A stretch of 47,067 nucleotides of DNA from a virus. The notes below the pieces were generated by a model. The model saw nothing but the letters and a program-made list of their open reading frames with translations, was not told the origin of the DNA and searched no databases. The stretch is taken from the IMG/VR virus record IMGVR_UViG_3300020056_000045, positions 1 to 47,067 of that record; one strand, given 5' to 3'. The translations under genes were made by a program, and so were the position numbers. Position 1 is the stretch's first letter. Each line of letters opens with the position of its first letter. Of this stretch, positions 19,345-30,400 are shown in pieces.

Positions 19345-20635
19345 CGGCGCAATTTCATTACTAGATATTGCTCAAGAGTTTGGTGGAGGCGTGCCCCACG
19401 CTTTAAACGAGTACTATAGAAACGGCGGATTAGTGCCGGATATTTCCCCTTATAACGACAACATTCCTACTTCAGGTACAATAGCATTTGATGATTTTTA
19501 TGGCGCATTAAATGCAGCACCTTTCATTGTTCGCATGATTGGTGCTGGCGGCGGCGGGGCTTCGGGCGTAAATGACGGCACTGGATCTCCACAAAGTTCA
19601 TACGCTGGAGGGTCTGGAACATCTAGTGTTATTGCCAGTATAAACATTGACAATGTTAGTGGGATTTATTATGATAATATTAATGGCGTATTTGGCAATT
19701 ATAGTCAGTTAAATAGTCCAGGGGGTACCGGGGGAACGCATAATGCTGGAACCAATGGCAATGCGGGGGCAGCTTCCGTGTACGGCCCAGGCGGCCCGGG
19801 CGGCAATGCTAACAATTCCGCTCCATCACCTTTTACCGGTACAAACTTTGCCGATGACTCTGTGGATAGTCCTAGAAGAGTTAATAATACATCATGGAAT
19901 TATATTAAAGTACCGGCTGGCTATTCGGGTGCAGAATTAGGTCATAGCGCATCTGACAGAATTGCAGTAGAATCAACAAACGGACTTGGCGTAGGTATTC
20001 ATAGATCAACAGCAAACGCTGAGTGGATCATTAGCGGTAGTGGTACGGTGTATTATGAAGTATATGTTGATTCTGAACGATATTGGGATTTTAGTAGATT
20101 CTATTTAAACGGAACCCGATATGTTAATATTTCAGGTTCAAATACAACTAGTTCGGGCAATCTAGCAGCAAGTGCTGGTACTGTTATCAAATGGCAATAC
20201 TATAAAGATGGGTCAGTTGATCGTTATTCAGATCTAGGAAGATGCTATTTTTATGTTACTAACCAAAGTACTTTAGATTATTCTTATGGCGCAGGCGGCG
20301 GCGGTGGCGGCGGAGATGCTTCTTCTAAAAATGATCCGTCCGGCACTGGCGGTAATGGCGGTAATGCCGGGACCAACCAGACAGGACCAGTAGGAACTGT
20401 TCCGTTGCTAACAAATGGTCAGCATTGGATATATTTTAAAAGAAGTAATCCAAGCCTTACCAGTCAATATAGACCATTTGTTGGATTCCAAGGAGCAGGA
20501 AATAACCAAGGTAACCAAAATGGTGCTGCAGGTGCTAATGGACGTATACAAATAGTAGATATGCAAAATTGGGAAGAATGGAATTGGCGTGGCGCCGGTG
20601 TAAATAACTATGTTTGGCAGGTTCCCGAAGGATAA
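19328..20635 (+). CDS. Glycine-rich tail protein, putative adhesin
   Basis: This 435-residue protein overlaps the S74 fibre gene by 17 bases in another frame. Residues 1-60 (SGAISLLDIAQEFGGG, ALNEYYRNGGLVPD, NIPTSGTIAFDDFYG) are an N-terminal module found on many phage tail proteins. The rest alternates beta segments with glycine blocks: GAGGGGASG, a GGTGGTHNAGTNGNAG stretch, GPGGPGGNANN, and GAGGGGGGGDASS with GTGGNGGNAGT. Glycine-rich blocks of this sort occur in polyglycine-sandwich adhesins such as gp38 of some T-even phages, so receptor binding is a reasonable guess. The fold is not shown by sequence alone. There is a C-terminal W-rich tail (NWEEWNWRGAG). Confidence 0.7.
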   Translation: MALQSSGAISLLDIAQEFGGGVPHALNEYYRNGGLVPDISPYNDNIPTSGTIAFDDFYGALNAAPFIVRMIGAGGGGASGVNDGTGSPQSSYAGGSGTSSVIASINIDNVSGIYYDNINGVFGNYSQLNSPGGTGGTHNAGTNGNAGAASVYGPGGPGGNANNSAPSPFTGTNFADDSVDSPRRVNNTSWNYIKVPAGYSGAELGHSASDRIAVESTNGLGVGIHRSTANAEWIISGSGTVYYEVYVDSERYWDFSRFYLNGTRYVNISGSNTTSSGNLAASAGTVIKWQYYKDGSVDRYSDLGRCYFYVTNQSTLDYSYGAGGGGGGGDASSKNDPSGTGGNGGNAGTNQTGPVGTVPLLTNGQHWIYFKRSNPSLTSQYRPFVGFQGAGNNQGNQNGAAGANGRIQIVDMQNWEEWNWRGAGVNNYVWQVPEG

Positions 20636-20643
20636 AATTTAAA

Positions 20644-21432
20644 ATGACTACAAAAACGTATCCTGGGTTTGGTTGGGTTTCTGATTATGTTGAAAACATA
20701 GTCGGCGCAAATACGTATGTAATAAGCGAAGATTTAAACAATAAAATTTCAACTGTTCTTATAAGAAGAAACGATCAGGGAGCTTTTGATTGGGGCTATA
20801 CAATGCCCGCAGTTTATGCAAATACAGTAATAGATTTTTTTAGTGACAATGGCGTAGTTTTAAACGACGAATTAATAAACTTTATAAATCAATGGCAAGC
20901 AATAAATGAAGTTTGTATAAATCCAAGATTTGGTATTGATGTTTCTAGAAGTTTAAACGGAGATAATACAATATGGATTGGCGGAGTTATTCCATATGCT
21001 GCTAATTGGTGGATTCAAGATTATGATTTAGGCGATTTAAATGTTGAAGAAGCGGTAAAAGGTGGAGTTAAATTAGGTTATAATTTAACAGAAGAAAGAT
21101 TTGTAACTCTAAAACTTTATTCTAGATTTAGACTCGCGTGGGGTGACGATTCTGCAGCAACGAATTATGTATACTCAATAGATGCAGACAACAATTGTAC
21201 CCTTATAACAACACAGGGGTGCAAACACTATCCGTCAACAACAGACGTGGTTAGTGTTACCCAAAGATGGGAAGATATTTTACCGAGTATAAACACATTG
21301 CAAGCTAAATACGAGGCTTATGATTGGTGCCGCGGCACGGCAATTAAATTTAACGAGCGAGTACAAACCGGAGAAGGTGCTCAAAATCAAGGTTACTTTT
21401 ATCTTTCGGTAATGAAAAACCGCGACGCATAG
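20644..21432 (+). CDS. Virion-region protein of unknown function
   Basis: This 262-residue protein is given from ATG 20644, which follows a GAAGGA site; an in-frame TTG at 20614 lies inside the preceding gene and is less likely. I do not recognise the family. It is soluble in appearance, rich in aromatic residues (DWGYTMPAVYANTVIDFF, YAANWWIQDYDLGDL), with two cysteines in the last third (NNCTLITTQGCKHY) and one more in WCRGTAIKF. There are no transmembrane segments, signal peptide or catalytic motif. It ends the gene run before a late promoter. Because it follows the glycine-rich protein by eight bases, it could be a partner, chaperone or second tip protein for it. Confidence 0.6.
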   Translation: MTTKTYPGFGWVSDYVENIVGANTYVISEDLNNKISTVLIRRNDQGAFDWGYTMPAVYANTVIDFFSDNGVVLNDELINFINQWQAINEVCINPRFGIDVSRSLNGDNTIWIGGVIPYAANWWIQDYDLGDLNVEEAVKGGVKLGYNLTEERFVTLKLYSRFRLAWGDDSAATNYVYSIDADNNCTLITTQGCKHYPSTTDVVSVTQRWEDILPSINTLQAKYEAYDWCRGTAIKFNERVQTGEGAQNQGYFYLSVMKNRDA

Positions 21433-21446
21433 GCACGCGTATTCAT

Positions 21447-21454
21447 TATAAATA
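21447..21454 (+). promoter_or_regulatory. T4-type late promoter (TATAAATA) before the giant repeat protein
   Basis: This is an exact TATAAATA in the 53-base gap. The expected start point is about 21460, giving a leader of about 26 bases that contains AAAGGA at 21471-21476 before ATG 21486. Confidence 0.75.
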
Positions 21455-21485
21455 AAAGTAAAATATTAAAAAAGGATAGTTTAGA

Positions 21486-24400
21486 ATGTCAAAGATTTCA
21501 GAATTAGGTCCTATATTAGGGATTAATACGCGATCTGAAGACCTATTCGTTATTGTAAACCTTATTCAAGGTGATGATGGTACAAAGAACATTACAAGAA
21601 AAGAACTCGTTGAAGCTATTCAATATGAAGTTTTCTCACACATTGAAATTACGGGTGGAACTATCCGAAATGTTCAAATGTTCACTTCCGAACTTAGCAA
21701 TGTTACCATTAACGACTCAGTTATTAATAGAAATACGATCAATGATTCAACGCTAAATAATTCTCAAATTTACGTTGCAAATGCTGAGGACGTCACTGGG
21801 CTTCGTTTTGACCTAAGCAATTCATCAATTCACTATTCAGATATAGATAATACAACATTTACAGATGGATCAATATTTGATTCAACAGCTAACAATGTTA
21901 CCATTACAAGTTCATATTTCCTAGATGGAAACATGGCTCGCAGCTCAGGTAATAATATGACATTTGTCGACTCAACAATCGACAACTCTATTATTACTGC
22001 ATCAGAATTTAATGATGGCACAGCTAATAACGTCGTAATTCGTAATTCTACATTTACCAATGGAGACATGTACAACTCCACCGGTAATAATATGGTATTT
22101 ACCAACTCAACTATTGACGATTCAACTTTCAATAATATGACTATTGAAGGTGCTGTAGCTAATAACTTTACAATTACCAATCTAAATCTTGACGAAGTTG
22201 TTATGACTGACGTCGAAATTAGCCGTGGTACAATCGACAGTGTTGATATTGCTAATGCTACATTTATCGGTGGCTTAACAGATGTTACTATTGCTAACGC
22301 ACAGATTACCGACTCTGATTTCTCAAATGGTACTGGTAATAATGTAACATTTACTAACTTGGTAGACTCGACAATTCTTAGATCTGATTTCTCAGATGGA
22401 ACTGGCTCAAATAACGTATTTACGGATACAACAATTGAAGCTGGCGTATTTAGAGATGGCGTTATTGCTAACACGACATTCCAAGGTGGATTAAACGATG
22501 TTACTATTGACGACGCAACAATCACAGACTCTAATCAAGCAAACAGCAACCTTACAGACTCGACATTTAGAGATGGTACAATTGAAGATACCATTATTAA
22601 AAATTCTAAATTTGACGGTGCAATTGAAAGAGTTGAAATTGCTAACAGTGTTATTATCGATTCACAACTTATTAATTTCGATGTAAGCCTAGATCCTAAA
22701 TTTGAGCCTATGATGGATGACGAATCTTATTTCGTCATAAGAAATGCTTTAACAGGTAAAACAGAACAGCTTACATACAAGCAACTTAACGACGAGCTTG
22801 GTAAAACAACCGAAAAAGCTCTTAAAGTTCACGTAGCAGTTGATGGCGATGATAATAATCCAGGTTCAATTTTAAAACCTGTACGTACTCTTGCTAGAGC
22901 TTCCGAACTTGCTATTGAAAAAGCCGGTGGTAATCCAAACCGTAATGATATTAACAACGCCATTCATATTTCAGTTGGACCAGGTACTTATTATGTAGAT
23001 GAACCAATTGTTCTTCCAGATGATTGTGCTCTTACATCAACAGCTGGTCAGTACGCAACAGTTATTCAAAAGAAACCAGGTTGGGAACGAACCAATGGTA
23101 TCCAGGTTGGATCCGGCTGTTATGTTCAAGGCTTTGGTTATATGAACTTTGAAGTCGATAACTTTGACAATCCTGAAGGTGGATTTGCAATCGTCTATCG
23201 TCCAGGCGCTCTATTACGTCGTTCTCCATATATTCGTGACTCCTCTCAGCTTTCAAACTTTAATCGTTTGGATGTTGAACCACCACTCAATCCGTTTAAC
23301 TCAAAAGGTACAATTGCAGACCTTGGCCAAGAATTCTATCTTGAAGCTGGCCACTCTCCAGAAAACCAGTTTGAAGTAGATGATGAAGTTACATTCTCAA
23401 GTGGTGCATCAGGATACATTTCTTGGACAACTGATATTAATTCAAATCGTCAGATTTATGTTCGTAACTTAAAAGGTAACGTAGAAGTTGGTGATACATT
23501 ATATGCACAAACAGGCGGTACGGGCGTGATTGAAAGAATTGGTATCGATGACTTCCCGAACAGATTAGTTGGTCGCGGTGGCGGTTGTGCTCTTATGGAT
23601 AGAGCCGTCCTAGATACAGACTCACTATATACCTACCTGCTCTGCTTTGGTTTCACACCTCGTACTCAAAACGGTACTGGATATGTTGCTAAAAACGGTG
23701 CTGGTGTTAACGGGATTGGTTCGTTGTCAATCTTTACTCGTCAGGCATTCTTTGCTCTTAATGGTGGACAGGTTACATTGAACAACTCAGGTTCTCAGTT
23801 TGGTGACATCTCAATGAGAGCTAAAGGCAAAACAACCATTGTAAAACCAGCAGTAGGTACTGAAAGCGTATTCATTGCTAACTCAGCATTTGGTGATTTG
23901 ATAGAAGAAAAATCTGATGATATCGTTAACGATATGATTGCTCACCTAACAGCCAATACTGCAAGTGGTGGCTTGGGTTATCAAGGTTATAATGCAGATA
24001 AATGCTTTAGAGATACCGGAATTATTGTGGATAATGTTGGCTACGACGTTGCAACAAACTCTAACTATTGGGGTCGTCTAAACGGTATTACATATCGTTC
24101 ACCAATCTCATATGTAGTTGTTAATGAGCAGTTAACAGAAACAGTTGGTTCAATCGAACACTTAAAAGACGAAATGATCGATGGCATTTTTGTTAATGCT
24201 AATACACAAATACAAGATCGCATCTCAACTTCATTAGATGAAACACTAAATGTTCTTCAAAATGGAGAGCCTCTTGCAAATCCAATTACTTTTGCTGACA
24301 CTGGCGTTGGAACTCGTACTGGTGCTCGTGAAGTAGTTCAAGACAATAGAGAATTTATTATTGAAGAATTTATGGATTGGATGGATAATAATCCAGACTT

Positions 24401-27400
24401 CTTTGCATATGATTCTGATAAATGTAAGAGAGATGTTCGCGAGTACATCTTGCCAGCAGTTAAATACGACACAATGCTGGATACAAACTATAACTCAATA
24501 ACAGCAGGGTATGCTTATTATTTCAATGCTACAAGAAACGTAGCCGGTGCTCAGCGTGACGAAACAGTAGCAGCATATCAAAGATTGCGTGATACTACTG
24601 ATGACTTAGTACAAGCAAACTCGGCAGCATTTGCTGCAGAAGCATATTATAAATTTAATAACGTTATTGATATTCTTAAACAATCAGGAACAAGATACGA
24701 TCCAACAGACGCTTCATATGACCCAGCAACTGGCGATTTCACAGTCACAATTGGAACTCACGGTCTTGAGGTTGGAAACTATATCCTGTTAATGCCTGAA
24801 GGATTTACATTCACTTGTGATACAGATGGTAATAAATTAGAATTTAAACATCCACGTAAATCTGACCCAGCATTTAAATCAGCAATGCCAATTACGGCAA
24901 AGACAGCCACGACAATTACAGTTAATGTTGGCTCAACCGGCTATACTGGAGTTCATACATTCGTCGATGCACTAGATGGTTCGGTCATAGAAATGGGCGA
25001 AACATATACATTTAGTGATGATGCTGGAATTACAGCAGCTAATAGAAATGCACGCAAACAACTACAGTCAAATAAAGGCTTTATCCAAGACTATATGATG
25101 GATTGGGCTGATGATGAGTGGTTCTTCTACGACAGCAAAAAATGTCAGCGTGACACAAATGCTTATATTGTACCAGCAGTATTAAGAGATATGCAATTAG
25201 GTACAAACTTTAACTCAGTTCAAAACGGTATTGCTTATCGTCAAGCCATTACATCAGTTGTTCCAGATTCACAACTGTCAGAAACAGTCGGTGCCTTCTC
25301 TCACCTAAGAGATGAAATTTCCGAAACTTTAACTGATAATATTGCAATTGCTAAAACTGAAGAAGCATTTAACGAAATTATTGGAATTATGCAAAAAGAT
25401 GGTAGGGAATATACTCCTACTAATGCAACATATAATCCAACTACCGGCGAGTCAGTAATTACAATTGAAAATCACGAATTTGAAATTGGTGACATGATTA
25501 CCCTTGCGAAGGAAGGTTTAACTTTCTATTGTGCAAATACTGCCACAGGCGCGAACACAAGTATTTCACATCCAAGAGCAACAGATCCAGCGTATCAGAG
25601 CCCATTACAAATCACAGCGGCCACAGATACTACTATTACGGTTTATGTTGGTGATGCAAATGGATATACTGGAGCCCATACATTCCAAAGAGCTAAACTA
25701 AATGCTGTTAAACAATATGCAAATGTTAAATCATCTCATACACCAACCACAGCAACTTATAACCCAACAACTGGTATCATGGTTGCAACAATTGGCGATC
25801 ACAATATTCAGCCGGGTGATACAATTGTTATGGATAAAGAAAGCATCACATTTAGCTGTGCGAACACAGATACTTTAGTCGTAACAAATATTTCGCATCC
25901 AAGAGTTACAGATCCAGCATTTAACTCACTAACACAAGTCACAAGTGTAACTGCTAATACAATTACAATTGACGTTGGTGCTGTTCCTAATGGTTATGCA
26001 GGAGCCCATACTTTTGTAAGCGCATCGTCAAATGCAATTAAAACTATTTCTTTCGCAAATGGTAGATTTACACCGTCAACAGCAACATATGATCCAATAA
26101 CTGGTATCTTCACTGCTACAATCGGCGAGCATAATTTGGTCGTTGGAGATAAAATTAAAATCGCAGATGAAAGTATTACATTCTCTTGCGGATCTCCAGC
26201 TGAGGAAATTTCACATCCAAGACCAACAGACCCAGCTTCAGGAGCAGAGTTAGTAATTTCAGCTGTAACTGACAATACAATTACAGTTAATGTTGGTAAT
26301 GCTGGAACATATACTGGTGCTCATACATTCGTAAGTGCACAGCCATTTGCCATCACATTAGCAACACCTTATAATGGAAAATATACTCCATCTAACGCTA
26401 CTTACGATCCACAAACTGGTGACATGACAGTTGATATTGGACAGCACAACCTAAGAGTTGGTAAATGGATTTCAATAGCAGATGAGAGCATTACATTCTC
26501 TTGCGCAAATGGAGCAATTAACTCAGAGCTTTCACATCCAAGAGTTAATGAACCAGCGTTTAGACAACCAGTTAGAATTACTGGCGTAACAGGCACAGCA
26601 ATTACATTTAATGTTGGTAATGCTGGCGGCTACGCAAATACTCACACATTCGTAAGTGCGGAAACAGATTGTATTGACACAAATGCAATTTATTGGACTG
26701 ACGCGGCTAAAATTGATTCGTTCCATACTCCATCCACAGCAACCTATAACCCAGCAACTGGTGTTATGGAATTAACTATGGGTGCAGATCATGGATTTAC
26801 AACAGATGACCATATCGAATTTAAGCCAAACTCAATCACATTTAGTTGTGCTAATACATCAACTGGTCAAACTATTGAAATATCACACCCAAGAATTGGC
26901 GAGCCTAACTACCAAAAACCGCTTGCAATTTCAGCAGTAACATCCACAACAATTACTGTAAATCCTGGTGCGGTACCAAATGGATATGCTGGTGCTCATA
27001 CATTCGTATCAGCTGAAGAAGGCTCAGTTATTAAAACCAGAACAACTCGTGATGGATTAAATGCAGCAGAGCAACTTAAAAATAACAAAGTATTCTTGCA
27101 GGATGAAGTAGATGCTTGGATCCGCGATAACTATTTTGTTTACAATGACGAAAAATGCTTCAGAGATACGGGCCTTATTCTTGACTCCGTACGTAGAGAC
27201 TTTGCAACAGACTCTAACGTCAACTCTGTATTCGCTGGCTTAGCATATCGCTCAGGTAATGCATCCACAAACACAGTAATTACTGAACAGCTAACAGAAA
27301 CTGTTGGCGCAATTGCTTGGCTAAGAGATGAAATTAGAGGAAACATCTTAAGTGGAACTGCTGAAAATAGAGCAAACACAGCATTTAATGAAATCATTGA

Positions 27401-30400
27401 TATTATGCAAAATGATATTGCTGCAGCAGACACTAGAACGTTTGGCGGAGGATATGTTTCAGATGAAGCATATGAAGCAAAAGCAATACTACAAGCTAAC
27501 AAACAATTTATTATTGACGAAACAACAGCATGGATTGCAAATAACCATCCTGATTTAACCTACGACTCTGCAAAATGCGAAAGAGACGTTGGTTACTTTA
27601 TCGACTCAGTATCTTGGGATATTCAGCATGGTTCTAACGCTTCAACTGTTAATAATTCAAGACTATATTTTGACAATGCTGTTTCAGTATTAGGTAAAAA
27701 TGAAAGAGCACCAACAGCAGAAGCATTTGAGCATATCTCAAATATTGCTGGACAAATTGTAAGAAACGAATTAGTATTTGATTTACAACAAGGTGCTTCT
27801 ACTCAAACACGTGCTGATAATACAACTTATACACCAACAAATGCAACATATGATCCAACAACTGGTATCATGGTCGCAACAATTGGAACACACAGCTATG
27901 TTCCTGGTGATAGAATTAGCATTGCTGAAGAATCCATTACATTCTCTTGCGCAAACGGAGCGGTTGTAACAAACATCTCGCACCCACGCTCAACAGATCC
28001 AGCATTTAATGTGCCAATTACAATTACGGACACGACATCAACTACAATTACAGTTGACGTTGGCGCAATTCCAAATGGATACGCAAATAACCATACATTT
28101 GTAAGTGCAACTGCAAATGCTATTAAATCAGCAACAGTTCAACCAACTTATACTCCAACAAATGCTACATACGATCCAGTAACTGGTATCTTTACTGCTA
28201 CAATTGGAACGCACAGATTGGAAAAAGGCGATTACATCATTATGGATGAAGAAGCCATTACATTCTCTTGTGCAAACACAGCAACTGGAGCTATTACTCA
28301 GATTTCGCATCCAAGAGCAACAGATCCATATTTTAATAGACCAGTAGAAATTCTTGAAGCAGATGATACAACCATCACAATGAATGTTGGCGCAGCTCCT
28401 AATGGTTACGCTGGAGTTCATTACTTCGAAGGTTCAAACGCTGACGCTATTCGCAAATCTGCACCTCCAGCAATTGCTGATAAAGTTAATGATCTATTTA
28501 AAATTGTTGCTGATATGGTTCGCGGAAATGACTTTAGCGAATTACCAACAATAGTGGAACCTACATTAACTGGTACAGGTTACAATTCTGCAATCAATGC
28601 TCAATTTAACAAAGTATGGGGAAACACTCCTAAGTATCAAGAGGAAATTATCCAATTTATCAGAGAAGAGTATAATGGCTTAGCTTATGACACAGATCTT
28701 TGCTACCGTGATGTTGGACTAATAGTTGATGCTATCAGAGAAGATTTGGAATATGGTGGCGACGCTGCAACTATAGATGCTGCAGGTTATTATTTCAAGA
28801 ACGCAGTTAGTATTCTTCCATATGACCAAAGAGAACCTACTAGATTGGCGTTTGAGCACTTAGCTACTGTTGCTGAAAGTGTTATCACAGAAACTACTGT
28901 AACACCAACAACAGGTAATAGCACAGCTCAGAATACATCTGGTACAGCTGGCACATCTACCATTGCGGCAACTGCAAAAGATCTAATTAATGTAATCTCT
29001 GGATTAATTGATGATAATATTGTAATTCCTGATTATGCAGGATCTTTAGATATTACTCAAAAAGTTAATGCAAGATTGGATGAAAAATTCCCAGTAGCAA
29101 ATACTGCAACTCTTCCATTGGTTGAGCCAAGCAGAACCTTTGCTCGTAAAGCACTACAGAAAAACAAAGACTTTATACAAGACGAAGTTGTTGCTTATAT
29201 CAACAACAGATACTTCGTTTATGATGAAGATAAATGTGCAAGAGACACTGGATACATTCTTGATGCCGTAGCATACGACGTCGCAACCGGTGGAGATTAC
29301 TACGGTAAATTTGCAGGTAAAGTCTATCGCGCTGGAACGACAAGCTTAAGCAAAGTTATTGATGAACAATTAGCTGAAACAGTTCAAGCAATTGAATACC
29401 TACAAGCAGACATCGAAGGTCGTTTAACAGGCACAGCTAAAACTAGAGCTACTGCTTCTTTCAATGCAATTAAAGATGCAATGATTTACGATTATGATCC
29501 AGAAACTGAAGCATACAACTTTGGAACTGCTTATCAAAACATAAGTGCTACAAACTGTAAAGATGCTCTTCAAGCAAACAAAGCATTCTTACAGGCTGAA
29601 GCAACTGCATGGATGACTGATAACTATGGTTCAATCGTTTACGATGTAGATAAATGTGAAAGAGATGTTGGATATATGGTTGACGCGGTTTGCGCGGCTG
29701 TAATGCACAACTCAAATGCATCAATGAGAGATGTTGCAAGAGTATACTTTGAAAATGGCCTATCAACATTGCCATCAGATCAAAGAGCTGTAACTGCAGA
29801 GTTATATGAACGTTTAGGCGCAATGTCAACACAAATTGCTCTAAAACAACCAGTTACTAAATCTGCAAGCAACGCTGCGAGCCAAGTAACAACTGGATTT
29901 AATACAGGGTTTGCAACACAAGCCAACTCATTAACAGATTTCTGGACGATTGTTGCTGATATCATTACTGATGATTCTCTAATCAACCTACCAGCAGTTA
30001 CAAGACCAGGAAACTCAGCTGGAATAAATTACGATTATAATAACGAGCGTGATGCTATTAGATTGAGAACAACTTACTTAGCAGCTAACATTAACGAATA
30101 TCTACAGAAAACGTTTAATTATCTTGAGTACGATCAAGTTAAATGTCGCAGAGATGTTGGTTATATGGTTGATGCAATATCTCACGATATTCAGTACGGT
30201 GGTAACTCCGCAATGTGGAATGCTGCTCAGATCTACTTCGTGAATGCTGTTAACCTATTACCTAAAGATCAAAGAGAGCCAACAAGAGCTGCATTTACTC
30301 ATATGGCTGAAGTAATGCACGATGTTATTCGTAACAAAACAGTTCCATACAGAATTGGCAAAACATTTACAGCTGCAAACGCAACCTATGATGTAGACTC

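Noticed and set aside
20614-20643. TTG at 20614 as the start of the 262-residue protein
   Set aside because: It lies within the preceding gene. ATG 20644 has a ribosome-site-like GAAGGA upstream and avoids the overlap.
21833-22525. 230-codon open frame on the minus strand opposite the giant gene
   Set aside because: It mirrors the repeated codons of the + strand gene, has a very skewed V/S/L-rich composition and no ribosome site or neighbours; it is a shadow frame.
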